Origin: Mycolicibacterium canariasense
GTDB lineage: Bacteria; Actinomycetota; Actinomycetes; Mycobacteriales; Mycobacteriaceae
Assembly (NCBI RefSeq): GCF_002101555.1
Contig: NZ_LQOL01000063.1
Coordinates: 1 to 64,000 of the forward strand
Direction of reading: 5' to 3'
DNA length: 64,000 nt
Part shown: one piece after another, positions 53,233 to 61,694 of the stretch
Position numbering within the stretch: the first letter of the stretch is position 1
Layout: each line of letters opens with the position of its first letter
Program-made: the position numbers and the translations under genes
The notes under the pieces: model-generated
Told to the model about the DNA's origin: nothing
Databases searched by the model: none
What the model saw: only the letters and a program-made list of their open reading frames with translations

Positions 53233-54690
53233 CTATACACCGTCGACAATCTGCTCACCGGACTCTCGACGTACCTCGGCGGACCGCTCGAGCCGTACAC
53301 CGTACTGGCGGCCCTGAGTGGCGATCGTCAGCGGAATGTAGATCACCGGGCCGAGCAGCATGGCGGCAAACGATGCGAGGTACATCGGGTACAACCCGGC
53401 TACACCGAGCGCTCCGACCAGCAGGCTTGACCCGAGTGCCACCATTCCGCACACGTTCCAGTCCTTGACCAATCCGTCTCGATACTCGATATCGGTGGCC
53501 GGAGCCAAGTTGAGCAGCTTTCGGCACACGTAGTAGTCGCTGAGCAGGATGAAGATCCAGGTGTTGGTCATGATCCCGGTGACCGCGAGGAATTCCCCGG
53601 TGTATTGCAGGATGTTCACCGGGTAGCAGGCGATGCCGGCGACGCACAACGCCACCATCCACCACTGGCGGCCAACCCGTCTGGACGCCAGCGCATCCCA
53701 TGCATTGGACAGCGCCAGTGAACCGGAGTAGAGGTTCATGACGTTGATGCGGACCTGGGTGATGACGGCGAAGACAACTCCCAAGACTCCCATCACGACC
53801 GCGAAGATCAGGCCGGGGTCGGTCGCCGAGAGCTGTCGCTCCGCATCCGTGCCCTCGAAGTGCCCGAGCATGGTGAAGCCCAGCAGGACACCGAACACCA
53901 TGACGATCACGATCATGGCCAGTTCGACGAACATGAGGCCCGCAGTACCGGCATAGCCGACCGAACGCTTGACGAATCGGCCGTAGTCGGTCGCGATCAA
54001 TGCCTGGAAGACCACCTGCCCGTTGGCAAGGCTCATCGCCTGCCACATCGACGTTGCGGTCAGCCCACCCTGCGCCGCCCACTCCCCGGGGCCCACCAGT
54101 ACGTAGCCATTGGCCAGCATCACCATGCCGATCACGAACAGGATGAGGAAGATCGGCAGCCCGAAACGTTGCAGCAGATTCATGGAGTGCATTCCACGCC
54201 ACGAGAAATACAGTGCTGCTGCAGCGATCACGGCGAAGACCATGGTCGCCTGTGCCGAGTCGATCGGGATGCCCAGGAGGTGACTCAGTCCGTGTGAGAC
54301 GATGCTGCCCTCGAAGACGAAGTAGAAAACGTAGTTGACGGCGTACACGATGGAGGCGATCGCCGAGCCTTTGGCGCCGAAGCCGAGGCCCCGCGACAAC
54401 AGGGTGAGCGACAGGCCCTCCTGGCTGGCGATGCGCATGACCAGCGCACCGATGATCGTTGCACCGATCACCATGTAGCCCACGGGAATCAGGAACATCG
54501 GCCAACCCACCAGGAAGCCGATCTGGCCACCAAGGGCGAACCAGAACATCGCCGTGATGTTGCCGCTCAGGACGAGGAGCACGGCGGGGCGTCGCCAGCG
54601 TTGATCATCGGGCACGCGCGTGGTCGCATAACTCTCGACCTGCTCGTCGAGACTCGTTGCAGGGCCTTGGAAATAGCTCTTGAGGGACAA
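53233..54690 (-). CDS. NCS1-family nucleobase/ureide permease
   Basis: 485 residues, about twelve helices, nucleobase:cation symporter-1 type. RRPAVLLVLSGNITAMFWFA, LTLLSRGLGFGAKGSAIASI, FVFEGSIVSHGLSHLLGIP and ITQVRINVMNLYSGSLALSN match purine-cytosine permease relatives. Transports cytosine, purines, hydantoin, allantoin or related compounds. Start is probably TTG 54690 (LSLKSYFQG), with AGAAGG seven bases upstream; no ATG/GTG gives a better fit. It is downstream of the nitrilase gene with two inverted repeats between them, so it likely brings in the substrate of that enzyme. Confidence 0.88.
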   Translation of the reverse strand: MSLKSYFQGPATSLDEQVESYATTRVPDDQRWRRPAVLLVLSGNITAMFWFALGGQIGFLVGWPMFLIPVGYMVIGATIIGALVMRIASQEGLSLTLLSRGLGFGAKGSAIASIVYAVNYVFYFVFEGSIVSHGLSHLLGIPIDSAQATMVFAVIAAAALYFSWRGMHSMNLLQRFGLPIFLILFVIGMVMLANGYVLVGPGEWAAQGGLTATSMWQAMSLANGQVVFQALIATDYGRFVKRSVGYAGTAGLMFVELAMIVIVMVFGVLLGFTMLGHFEGTDAERQLSATDPGLIFAVVMGVLGVVFAVITQVRINVMNLYSGSLALSNAWDALASRRVGRQWWMVALCVAGIACYPVNILQYTGEFLAVTGIMTNTWIFILLSDYYVCRKLLNLAPATDIEYRDGLVKDWNVCGMVALGSSLLVGALGVAGLYPMYLASFAAMLLGPVIYIPLTIATQGRQYGVRLERSAEVRRESGEQIVDGV

Positions 54691-54705
54691 AAATTCACCT
54701 TCTTC

Positions 54706-54727
54706 GTGTGGACACCCCTTGGGGTGT
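54706..54727. promoter_or_regulatory. Inverted repeat before the permease
   Basis: ACACCCC-TT-GGGGTGT (54712-54727), preceded by GTGTGGAC (54706-54713). It lies 16-37 bp upstream of the proposed permease start and shares the GTGTGGAC block with the next repeat, so it is probably a regulator site or an RNA hairpin. Confidence 0.5.
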
Positions 54728-54766
54728 GACGTACCGACCGTCGGCATGAGAAGACACGACGGGTCC

Positions 54767-54795
54767 GTGTGGACGCCATGGGCGGGCGTCCACAC
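54767..54795. promoter_or_regulatory. Strong hairpin/inverted repeat between nitrilase and permease genes
   Basis: GTGTGGACGCC and GGCGTCCACAC, perfect 11-base arms with a 7-base loop, 16 bp after the nitrilase stop. It could be a terminator without a U-run or an operator; the repeated GTGTGGAC favours an operator. Confidence 0.5.
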
Positions 54796-54811
54796 CCGTA
54801 AGGCACCGGGG

Positions 54812-56596
54812 TTAGGAGATCACTGCGTGGCGGGGTTCCTGAACGCGCCAGTGCTCGAACCCGTTGTCGGCGTCACGCTCGCGCGCGTCAGGTCCCGACA
54901 GCGCGCCGTACCAGTGCGGCAAGCGCATGGTGACGAGATCCTTGCGGCGGACCACGTTCGATGGGTAGACCGACGCCGCGTCGCGTGTGTCGATGCGCAC
55001 GGCGGCCACGCCCTCCTGGCCGGCCAACACCTGCTCATTACGCGGGAATGCGAAGGTATCCGGACCGAACACACCCGAGCATCCACCTCCTCCGTCGGTG
55101 TCCACGGTGTTCGCGAACGCGAGGTAGACGTTGTTTTCACCTGCCCGCACGCGCATGTGGTGCCAGTGTGTCAACGACGGCCCGGTCGGGATCGGATAGC
55201 TCTGACCGACTTTGCTTCCGTTGTGGCCCATCATCATTCGTTCGCGATTATCGGCGCTTCCTGCGATGACATCGCAGGCGTTGAGGGCGAGGATCCGGCC
55301 GGATTCCGGTAACAGAAGATCGTCGCCATGCAGTAATCCGACGCGGCCGAGCGGGATGTCTGCATAGGTCCAGGCCGACCCCGCGTCGAACAGGGCACGT
55401 TCACCATCCCGGAGGTGGATCTTGCGGTGCACTGCTTCGATGCCGTCTGGACCGATCAGGACCAATGAGTTGTACTGCCGGCCATCGACGGGGTCGGACT
55501 CTGCGAAACCCACGACCAGCCATGCCGACGCCGCACTGGCCGCCTGCATGAGTTGTTCTACGATTGGATCCTGCAGCGTCACCGCCCGGTTGGTCAGCGA
55601 CAACTCCGGAAAGACGACGAGTTCTGCACCGCGTTCGGTGACAGACGATCTGAAGAGCCGGCTGATCGTGGCGAGATTGGCGTCGACATCGGACGCCGGA
55701 GCGAATTGTGCCACCGCCACTGTCGCCAGCTTGCCCTCGGGCAGTCGGCGGTGTCCGTAGAGACCGAAGAAGTCCTTCGGATTCCACAGGTAGCTGTTGA
55801 TCTGCAACTGACGGTAGAGTTCTGGCCGCCGCGCGCGGAGTGCACGACGATCTGCCCAATCGGTGCGTGCAGCGTCTACGGTGATGGTCGCCGTGGCGAG
55901 CCCATCACCTGAATCGATCTGGTCGAGAATGGTGGCGTCAGGTGCGACGATGCAGCTCCCACCGCTGAACTGGACGCCCCGCTCCAAGCCCCACCGATTG
56001 CTTTCTATGAGGTAGCAACCATTTTCGTAGGCTCGGGAGATCCAGTACGGCGCCGGGGTTCGTTCGGCCAGCCAGTTGCTGAGATGGCAGATCACCTCGG
56101 CACCGCCCACCGCGGCCAGTCGTGCGGTCTCGACGAAGTGGATGTCCATACAGATGAGCACGGCGATGCGCCCGATCTCGGTGTCGAATACCTGATGCCC
56201 GAGGTTTCCAGGGGCAGCCCACTTCGGTTCTGCGATGTACCCGTGCGTCTTTCGGTGTTTTCCGATGAGCCCCTCGGGACCGACGAACGCCGCAGCGTTG
56301 TAGAGCAAGCCGGTCTCCTCGTCACGCTCCGGCATCCCGAACACGATGTAGCACTGGTGTTCACGGGCGATTTGTGCGAAGCGTTCTGTGGTGGGACCGG
56401 GCACCGGCTCGGCCATCCGTTCGGCCTCGTTCTGGTCGAAGAAGCAGTAGCCGGTGGTGCACATCTCGGGAGCGGTGATCAGTGTGGCGCCGCCGGCGGC
56501 CGCGCGGGTGACCAGCTCTGCGACGCGTTCGATGTTGCCCGCCTTGTCGAACAGTGTCGGCTCGAACTGAATGGCCGCGACCTGAATGTCTTTCAC
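54812..56596 (-). CDS. Tandem nitrilase-superfamily (carbon-nitrogen) hydrolase, second domain lacking Cys
   Basis: 594 residues, two CN-hydrolase domains. The first (about 1-260) has the full triad Glu44 (TAPEM), Lys116 (KHRKTHGY) and Cys149 (VLICMD). The second (about 290-560) keeps Glu331 (FPELSL) and Lys392 (HRKIHL), but the cysteine is replaced by His423 (GLLHGDDLLLPE). So one active site is likely and the second half is structural or regulatory. The superfamily hydrolyses amides or nitriles. Upstream of the NCS1 permease and under a nearby LysR, it probably degrades an imported amide or ureide. ATG at 56596. Confidence 0.9.
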   Translation of the reverse strand: MKDIQVAAIQFEPTLFDKAGNIERVAELVTRAAAGGATLITAPEMCTTGYCFFDQNEAERMAEPVPGPTTERFAQIAREHQCYIVFGMPERDEETGLLYNAAAFVGPEGLIGKHRKTHGYIAEPKWAAPGNLGHQVFDTEIGRIAVLICMDIHFVETARLAAVGGAEVICHLSNWLAERTPAPYWISRAYENGCYLIESNRWGLERGVQFSGGSCIVAPDATILDQIDSGDGLATATITVDAARTDWADRRALRARRPELYRQLQINSYLWNPKDFFGLYGHRRLPEGKLATVAVAQFAPASDVDANLATISRLFRSSVTERGAELVVFPELSLTNRAVTLQDPIVEQLMQAASAASAWLVVGFAESDPVDGRQYNSLVLIGPDGIEAVHRKIHLRDGERALFDAGSAWTYADIPLGRVGLLHGDDLLLPESGRILALNACDVIAGSADNRERMMMGHNGSKVGQSYPIPTGPSLTHWHHMRVRAGENNVYLAFANTVDTDGGGGCSGVFGPDTFAFPRNEQVLAGQEGVAAVRIDTRDAASVYPSNVVRRKDLVTMRLPHWYGALSGPDARERDADNGFEHWRVQEPRHAVIS

Positions 56597-56775
56597 GTGT
56601 GAACCTTTCCGGTCGGGAATCTGCGTCCCGATCCGCTCGTGATCGAAAGCACACGCTAGCCAGTCAAGCGGGCAGCACTGAAGGCATCTACGTTACGTTT
56701 GTGTTAACGATCTCTCGTCATGTTTCTGATATGTTACGCCTACTACGCTGAACAGCTGATTTACATCTGTGAGAA

Positions 56776-57699
56776 CTATTTCCGCCCGGCTTCATCGGGG
56801 GTTGACCGGCGCCTCGGCGGTCTCAACTGGGGATGCGTCAGGACCAAGTCGTCCAATAGAGCGCGCACCGCACGCACGCGCCCCTGCCGCGATATCTCCC
56901 GTGGAACAACCTCCCAGTAGCGCCGGGTGACGGCGAATTCCGTTGGCAGCAAGCGAGTCAGCGTGTCGTCGGCATCGCCGATATAGGTGGGCAGAGGCGC
57001 GATACCCAAACCGGCGCGAACCGCGTGGTGATGCCCGGTGATGTTGGTGGTCTGCACGCGGGCACGGATGCCCGGTAGGAGTCCGCCCAGAAACCGCAGC
57101 GGGGCAACATAGAGCAAGGCCTCGACGTACCAGACGACGACGTGCGAAGCGAGGTCGCCGAGACTGCGCACCTCGGCGTGGTCGCCGACGTACGCCGAGG
57201 CCGCGTACAGGCCCAGCTCGTAGTCGGCGAGCGGACGTACCGCGCCCGCATGGGGCGATGGTTCCTCCAAAGTGATGGCCAGATCGAAATCGCGCATCGT
57301 GAGCACACCATGGGCGGTGGCGGTGACCACGGCGATCTCCAGGTCGGGATGTTCGTCGATCAGGGGTCGTAGACCGGGGGTCAGCAGATAAGCCCCGAAC
57401 CCATCGGACGCGACAATCCGTAACTGTCCGCGCAGGCCCTGATGCCGCTCGGAATCGTGAAAAGCCGATACGACGGCCGCGTCGATCGCCTCGGCGTGCG
57501 GCAGCGTTCGCCTGCCGGCGTCGGTCAGCTGCCAGGCGCCGCCGGAGCGATCGAACAGGCGATCTCCTGACGCTCGTTCGAGGCTTGCGATGCGGCGACT
57601 CACCGTCGTGCGGTCCACCCCGAGACGTCGTGCGGCATCTTGCGGTGAGCCCGAGCGCGTCACCTCGAGCAGATAGCGAAGGTTGTCGGCAGATTCCAC
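56776..57699 (-). CDS. LysR-family transcriptional regulator
   Basis: 307 residues. N-terminal winged helix: NLRYLLEVTRSGSPQDAARR, LGVDRTTVSRRIASLERASG (about 5-45). A substrate-binding-like effector domain follows (about 90-290). GTG 57699 gives the normal LysR length; the longer open frame upstream is out of frame with the divergent dehydrogenase and lacks homology. A perfect palindrome lies 15 bp upstream. It likely controls the nitrilase-permease genes downstream, the divergent alcohol dehydrogenase, or both. Confidence 0.9.
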   Translation of the reverse strand: MESADNLRYLLEVTRSGSPQDAARRLGVDRTTVSRRIASLERASGDRLFDRSGGAWQLTDAGRRTLPHAEAIDAAVVSAFHDSERHQGLRGQLRIVASDGFGAYLLTPGLRPLIDEHPDLEIAVVTATAHGVLTMRDFDLAITLEEPSPHAGAVRPLADYELGLYAASAYVGDHAEVRSLGDLASHVVVWYVEALLYVAPLRFLGGLLPGIRARVQTTNITGHHHAVRAGLGIAPLPTYIGDADDTLTRLLPTEFAVTRRYWEVVPREISRQGRVRAVRALLDDLVLTHPQLRPPRRRSTPDEAGRK

Positions 57700-57713
57700 A
57701 GCCCCCGTCTTGG

Positions 57714-57731
57714 CCGTGCAGATCTGCACGG
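57714..57731. promoter_or_regulatory. LysR-type operator: 18-bp perfect palindrome
   Basis: CCGTGCAGATCTGCACGG, with an imperfect second copy CGTGCGAATCTGCCGG at 57736-57751. It lies between the divergent lysR and alcohol dehydrogenase genes, the expected place for LysR binding. Confidence 0.7.
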
Positions 57732-57861
57732 GCAACGTGCGAATCTGCCGGGTGACTGGTGCATATTCGCCCGAGAAGCTGATACCGCTTCGCCTGCCGG
57801 TCGGCCGGGCCGTTTGTCCGAATCGCATGAACCGAGTCAGCAATCGAGATCGAGGACACCT

Positions 57862-59034
57862 ATGACACAAGTGACACATGCCATTTCAGTGCCGCGAACC
57901 ATGAGGATCGGCGGCGGTTCCCTCGACGAGACCGGTGAAGTGCTCAGCGACCTCGGCGGCCGGCGGCCCCTGATAGTGACCGACACGTTCCTGGCCGGCA
58001 CCGGCCAGGTCGACAAACTCGTCGCGTCGCTGGAAGCCGCCGGGGCGATCGTCGCCGTGTACTCCGACACCGTGCCCGACCCGACCACGGATTCGTTGGC
58101 CCCCGCCATGTCGGCGCTGGCTGCACATCGCGCCGACAGCGTCGTCGGTTTCGGCGGGGGCAGCCCGATGGACACCGCCAAGGCGCTGGCGGTGCTGGGC
58201 GTCAACGACAAGCCGATGCGAGAGTTCAAGGCGCCCAACGTCTACACCGGTCCCGCCCTCCCGATCGTGGCGATCCCGACCACGGCCGGCAGCGGATCGG
58301 AGGCCACACAGTTCACCGTCATCACCGACAGTGCCACCGACGAGAAGATGCTCTGCATCGGACCGTCGTTCCTGCCGATCGCCGCGATCATCGACTACCG
58401 CCTCACCATGTCGATGCCGGCCCGTTTGACCGCAGACACCGGTATCGACGCACTCACCCATGCCGTCGAGGCGTACGTCAGCCGTAAGGCCAACGCGTTC
58501 TCCGACGGACTTCGCCTGCTTGCCATCCGAGCGATCGGTCAGAACATTCGGCGGGTGGTCACCGACGGGAGCGACGAGCAAGCGCGGGCGGCCATGATGA
58601 TCGCGGCCACGCAGGCCGGAATGGCGTTCTCGAACTCCAGCGTCGCCCTGATCCACGGCATGAGCAGGCCGATCGGCGCGCATTTTCACGTGGCACATGG
58701 CCTTTCGAACGCCATGCTCTTTCCCGCAGTGACACGGTACTCGATCGACGGCGCCGCCGACCGGTACGCCGACTGTGCCCGTGCCATGGGTCTGGCCACG
58801 GAACACGATCCGAGCTCAGTCGCCGCGGCGAAGTTCGGCGAGGGAGTATCCGAACTATGCCGCGACCTGACAGTGCCGACACCCCAGCACTATGGCATCT
58901 CTCGCGCCGACTGGGATCGGCTCATCCCGACCATGGCGGAGCAGGCCCTGGCTTCGGGGTCCCCGGCCAACAATCCGCTTGTCCCCGACGCCGAGGACAT
59001 CGCAGCGATCTACGACGAGATTTATGCCGGGTGA
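57862..59034 (+). CDS. Iron-containing alcohol dehydrogenase
   Basis: 390 residues, group III metal-dependent alcohol dehydrogenase. Dinucleotide site VVGFGGGSPMDTAKALAVLG (about 98-117), metal-binding region TGIDALTHAVEAYVSRKANA and HGMSRPIGAHFHVAHGLSNA (Asp and His ligands). It interconverts an alcohol and an aldehyde or ketone with NAD(P). ATG at 57862 behind CGAGGACACC; the frame before it overlaps the lysR promoter. It ends 18 bp before the MarR gene, and a hairpin with a T-run follows. Confidence 0.92.
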   Translation: MTQVTHAISVPRTMRIGGGSLDETGEVLSDLGGRRPLIVTDTFLAGTGQVDKLVASLEAAGAIVAVYSDTVPDPTTDSLAPAMSALAAHRADSVVGFGGGSPMDTAKALAVLGVNDKPMREFKAPNVYTGPALPIVAIPTTAGSGSEATQFTVITDSATDEKMLCIGPSFLPIAAIIDYRLTMSMPARLTADTGIDALTHAVEAYVSRKANAFSDGLRLLAIRAIGQNIRRVVTDGSDEQARAAMMIAATQAGMAFSNSSVALIHGMSRPIGAHFHVAHGLSNAMLFPAVTRYSIDGAADRYADCARAMGLATEHDPSSVAAAKFGEGVSELCRDLTVPTPQHYGISRADWDRLIPTMAEQALASGSPANNPLVPDAEDIAAIYDEIYAG

Positions 59035-59052
59035 GCTAGCCCGGCGGCGTCC

Positions 59053-59490
59053 CTAGGCGGGGATCCCGCCCTTTTTCGGGGCGGAATCCGCCACATCGCG
59101 CGCCAAGTCACACAACGCCGTCAGCTTCTGCAGCTGATCTTGGTCGTACAGCAGGTCGCAGCGATCGACGGTTTCGGCCAAATGACGGTAGGAACTGGCC
59201 CCACGCGATGTCAGCCGGAGATTGATCTTGCGCCGGTCGACGGTGTCCGTCCGGCGATACACCAGGTTATTGGCCACCATGCGGTCGACGATCTTCGTGA
59301 GCGCCGACGGCGGAATCGATGTCGTCTCGCTGATCTCCGACATGGCGAGTGCTCCAGAGCCCTTGAGACACTCTAGAATCCGCCACTCCTCCAAGGTGCA
59401 GCCCCCTGCGGCGAGCACCTCACGGACTCGCTCCAGCAGCGAGTTCTGGATCGCGCTCAACGCCAGCGCAGCTTGGCCCACGGTTCCCAA
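59053..59490 (-). CDS. MarR-family regulator of the nitrile locus
   Basis: 145 residues. Winged helix of MarR type: TLEEWRILECLKGSGALAMS, EISETTSIPPSALTKIVDRM, then the wing RRTDTVDRRKINLRLTSRGA (about 31-100). TTG 59490 is the likely start, with GGGAGG about nine bases upstream; GTG 59481 is the alternative. It is divergent from the AmiC-like gene over a nested inverted repeat. In Rhodococcus rhodochrous a MarR-like and an AmiC-like protein are reported to regulate cobalt nitrile hydratase, so this pair is probably the regulator here. Confidence 0.88.
   Translation of the reverse strand: MGTVGQAALALSAIQNSLLERVREVLAAGGCTLEEWRILECLKGSGALAMSEISETTSIPPSALTKIVDRMVANNLVYRRTDTVDRRKINLRLTSRGASSYRHLAETVDRCDLLYDQDQLQKLTALCDLARDVADSAPKKGGIPA
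59056..59076 (+). terminator. Intrinsic terminator of the alcohol dehydrogenase gene
   Basis: GGCGGG-GAT-CCCGCC followed by CTTTTT, 21 bp after the dehydrogenase stop. It lies inside the last codons of the convergent MarR gene. Stem of six G-C pairs, loop of three. Confidence 0.55.
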
Positions 59491-59550
59491 CTGTCGTTAC
59501 CTCCCGCCGTGGATTACCGTAGCTGGTGGTTCAGGGTAATCGAACGACAG
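59491..59550. promoter_or_regulatory. Nested inverted repeats between MarR and AmiC-like genes
   Basis: Outer arms CTGTCGTT (59491-59498) and AACGACAG (59543-59550). Inner arms GATTACC (59512-59518) and GGTAATC (59535-59541). Both pairs are perfect and share nearly the same centre. It fills the gap next to the MarR start and is a probable MarR site. Confidence 0.65.
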
Positions 59551-59578
59551 CCCCGACCTGGTGGTGGAGATGGGCCGC

Positions 59579-60673
59579 ATGAACAGCAACGCACGCACGG
59601 AGTCAGACGCCGTGGTCGTCGGCGTGGTCAACCCGCTGCAGGGACCACTCGGGATCATCGGTCCGTCGGCGCAGCTGTGTGCGGAGCTGGCTGCCGAGGA
59701 GATCAATCGCGATGGCGGCATACTCGGCCGCGAAGTCAAACTCGTGCACGTCGACGGCGGTGCGCAGGTGCACAAAGTTCGAGCGGAGGTGCTTGAACTC
59801 GCCATGGCAGGCAGGATACAAGCGGTCGCAGGTGTACACACCTCCACCGTGCGGGAAGCACTGGCGTCGGCCATCGGCGGCGCGATTCCCTATATCTACA
59901 ACTCGTTGTACGAGGGTGGCGAGCGGCGGCCGGGCGTTTTCGTCACCGGCGAGACGCCGGAGACGCAGCTGTTACCCGCGATGACGCTGCTCACCGGGGA
60001 GCGGCGCATCCGCCGCTGGGCACTGGTCGGCAACGACTATGTGTGGCCACGCGGGACGGCGAACACCATCCGAGAGCATCTCGCGACGACAGGATCCGGC
60101 TCCCTCGTCGACGAGGTATACGTTCCGCTGGGCACGTCGAACTTCGACGCACACCTTGACCGGCTCGAGCGCTCGACCGCCACGGCGGTGGTCGTCCTGC
60201 TGGTCGGACAGGACGCCGTCGAGTTTCACCGGCAGTATGCCGAACGCGAACTGGACGCCAAAGCGGTACGCCTGACGCCGCTGATGGACGAGAACATGCT
60301 CCTGGCCGCGGGCGACCACAATTGCCGCGACCTGTATGTCGGCGCCGGCTATTTCTCGTCGTTGTGCACCTCCGACAGCCTCGAGTTCGTCGGGCGATAT
60401 GCCCGCCGGTTCGGCGTCGACGCCCCTTTGGTGGGGACGATGGGCGAATCCTGCTACGAGGGATTGCATCTGCTGGCGGCCCTCGCGCGGACAGCGGGCA
60501 CCCTCGATGTCAACTTGTTGACCACGCTGTCGAACTCGCTGGTATACGAATGCGCTCGCGGCGTACAGCGCCTCGATGCCGGACACACCGCCCCCAGAAC
60601 GTATCTGGCCGAGGCGGACGGGTTCGACTTCAACGTGCTCACCGAGATGACCCCGGCAACCCTCGCGAAATGA
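59579..60673 (+). CDS. AmiC/UrtA-like amide-sensing protein (NhhC-like)
   Basis: 364 residues, periplasmic-binding-protein fold of the AmiC/branched-chain-type group, but with no signal peptide, so cytoplasmic. Readable: VVGVVNPLQGPLGIIGPSAQ, AELAAEEINRDGGILGREVK, VAGVHTSTVREALASAIGG and YIYNSLYEGGERRPGVFVTG. AmiC-type proteins bind small amides and control amidase or nitrile hydratase genes. ATG 59579 has GGAG 10 bp upstream; GTG 59561 or 59564 and ATG 59570 are alternatives. The end overlaps the convergent cbtA by 35 bp. Confidence 0.87.
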   Translation: MNSNARTESDAVVVGVVNPLQGPLGIIGPSAQLCAELAAEEINRDGGILGREVKLVHVDGGAQVHKVRAEVLELAMAGRIQAVAGVHTSTVREALASAIGGAIPYIYNSLYEGGERRPGVFVTGETPETQLLPAMTLLTGERRIRRWALVGNDYVWPRGTANTIREHLATTGSGSLVDEVYVPLGTSNFDAHLDRLERSTATAVVVLLVGQDAVEFHRQYAERELDAKAVRLTPLMDENMLLAAGDHNCRDLYVGAGYFSSLCTSDSLEFVGRYARRFGVDAPLVGTMGESCYEGLHLLAALARTAGTLDVNLLTTLSNSLVYECARGVQRLDAGHTAPRTYLAEADGFDFNVLTEMTPATLAK

Positions 60674-61478
60674 CATTCTCCCGTCGTGCGCCTGCACGCC
60701 GCCCGTCGGATATCGCCGACAGGCATGCCCAGGTCGCCCCGATCGTGAGCCACATCAATGCCTGGTTCAGCACCGAATAGGCCCGGAACTCCCCCAACAC
60801 CTCGGCCGGGAAGCCCTCGACGAGCACGCCGACGGGCCCCGATATCGGTCCGGGCACCTCGTGAAAACTGGGCAACCACACGAAGGCCACCAGTATGACC
60901 AAGCCGTATCCGCCGGACGCGACGGCAGCAGCCGGCCAACTTCCCCACCGACGCGACCACGCCAGGCCGACTGCCACGGCTACACACGCGCCCACCACCG
61001 CGATCACGGTGATCGTCAGGAACGCCGAACTTCGGGCACCGATGGTTTCTTCCAGGCCGACGGTCGGCGGGTTCGGCGGATACTTCAGGCCGGGCACCAC
61101 GTTGATCGCCGCGAGCATTCCTCCCGCAAGCACCAGGGCCAGGCCCGTGGAGTCGGGGGCGAAGCCGCGCCGGATGAGCACAGTGCGGAGCACGGTGTAG
61201 GCCACTGCGAACAGCACACCCATCGCGACCGCCATCGCGATGATTCCGACCGCGGCACCGAAGTTCTCCTGGACCGACCGAGTGAAAAGCTCGTGCCCGT
61301 GCTCGTGATCGCTTCCGGCGAGCTGGGCCTGCGCGTGCTCGCGTTGCCCTTCGTAGTCCACGGACGAACTGATTAACGGCTCGATCATCACGCGACTGAA
61401 CGCGAAACTGACGACGCCACCGACCACACCGGGCACGAGATACCGCAGCATGGGCGGCAATTCGACGTTCAGTGACAC
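60639..61478 (-). CDS. cbtA: Cobalt transporter CbtA
   Basis: 279 residues with about five or six membrane helices. The CbtA pattern is seen in RYLVPGVVGGVVSFAFSRVM, ENFGAAVGIIAMAVAMGVLF and GMLAAINVVPGLKYPPNPPT. A loop HEHGHE (about 58-63) may bind metal. With CbtB it imports cobalt. The GTG start at 61478 overlaps cbtB by 10 bp; ATG 61451 is possible. Normally linked to cobalamin genes, here the last gene of a nitrile hydratase operon, so it likely feeds cobalt to NthA. Confidence 0.9.
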   Translation of the reverse strand: MSLNVELPPMLRYLVPGVVGGVVSFAFSRVMIEPLISSSVDYEGQREHAQAQLAGSDHEHGHELFTRSVQENFGAAVGIIAMAVAMGVLFAVAYTVLRTVLIRRGFAPDSTGLALVLAGGMLAAINVVPGLKYPPNPPTVGLEETIGARSSAFLTITVIAVVGACVAVAVGLAWSRRWGSWPAAAVASGGYGLVILVAFVWLPSFHEVPGPISGPVGVLVEGFPAEVLGEFRAYSVLNQALMWLTIGATWACLSAISDGRRAGARRENVISRGLPGSSR

Positions 61479-61693
61479 GGGAACCCGAGCAGGTGCCGCG
61501 CATCGTGCACGAACTCGTGAACATGGGTGTCCGAACCGAACACGGACACGGCGCCTTGGTCGTAGCCGACGAAGTAGTAGGCGATGAGCGCGAGCAGGGT
61601 CAGGACGGCCAGCCGGACCGGTACGGCCAGGCTGGTAGCTGCTGCACGCAGGTCGGCGAGTGGCGCACCGAGGGCGGGGTTGGCATCGGTCAT
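61469..61693 (-). CDS. cbtB: Cobalt transporter subunit CbtB
   Basis: 74 residues, one membrane helix (about 28-46) and the family C-terminus with metal-binding His: FGSDTHVHEFVHDARHLLGF followed by PCH. ATG 61693 lies right after the accessory gene stop; an upstream frame start adds a Thr-rich piece with no homology. Works with CbtA in cobalt uptake. Confidence 0.92.
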   Translation of the reverse strand: MTDANPALGAPLADLRAAATSLAVPVRLAVLTLLALIAYYFVGYDQGAVSVFGSDTHVHEFVHDARHLLGFPCH

Positions 61694-61694
61694 C

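Noticed and set aside
53108..53317. Small plus-strand open frame in the gap before the permease stop
   Set aside because: No start signal or homology; partly antisense to the permease C-terminus.
54706..54795. Metabolite-sensing riboswitch between nitrilase and permease
   Set aside because: Only two inverted repeats are visible and they fit no known riboswitch consensus I can recall.
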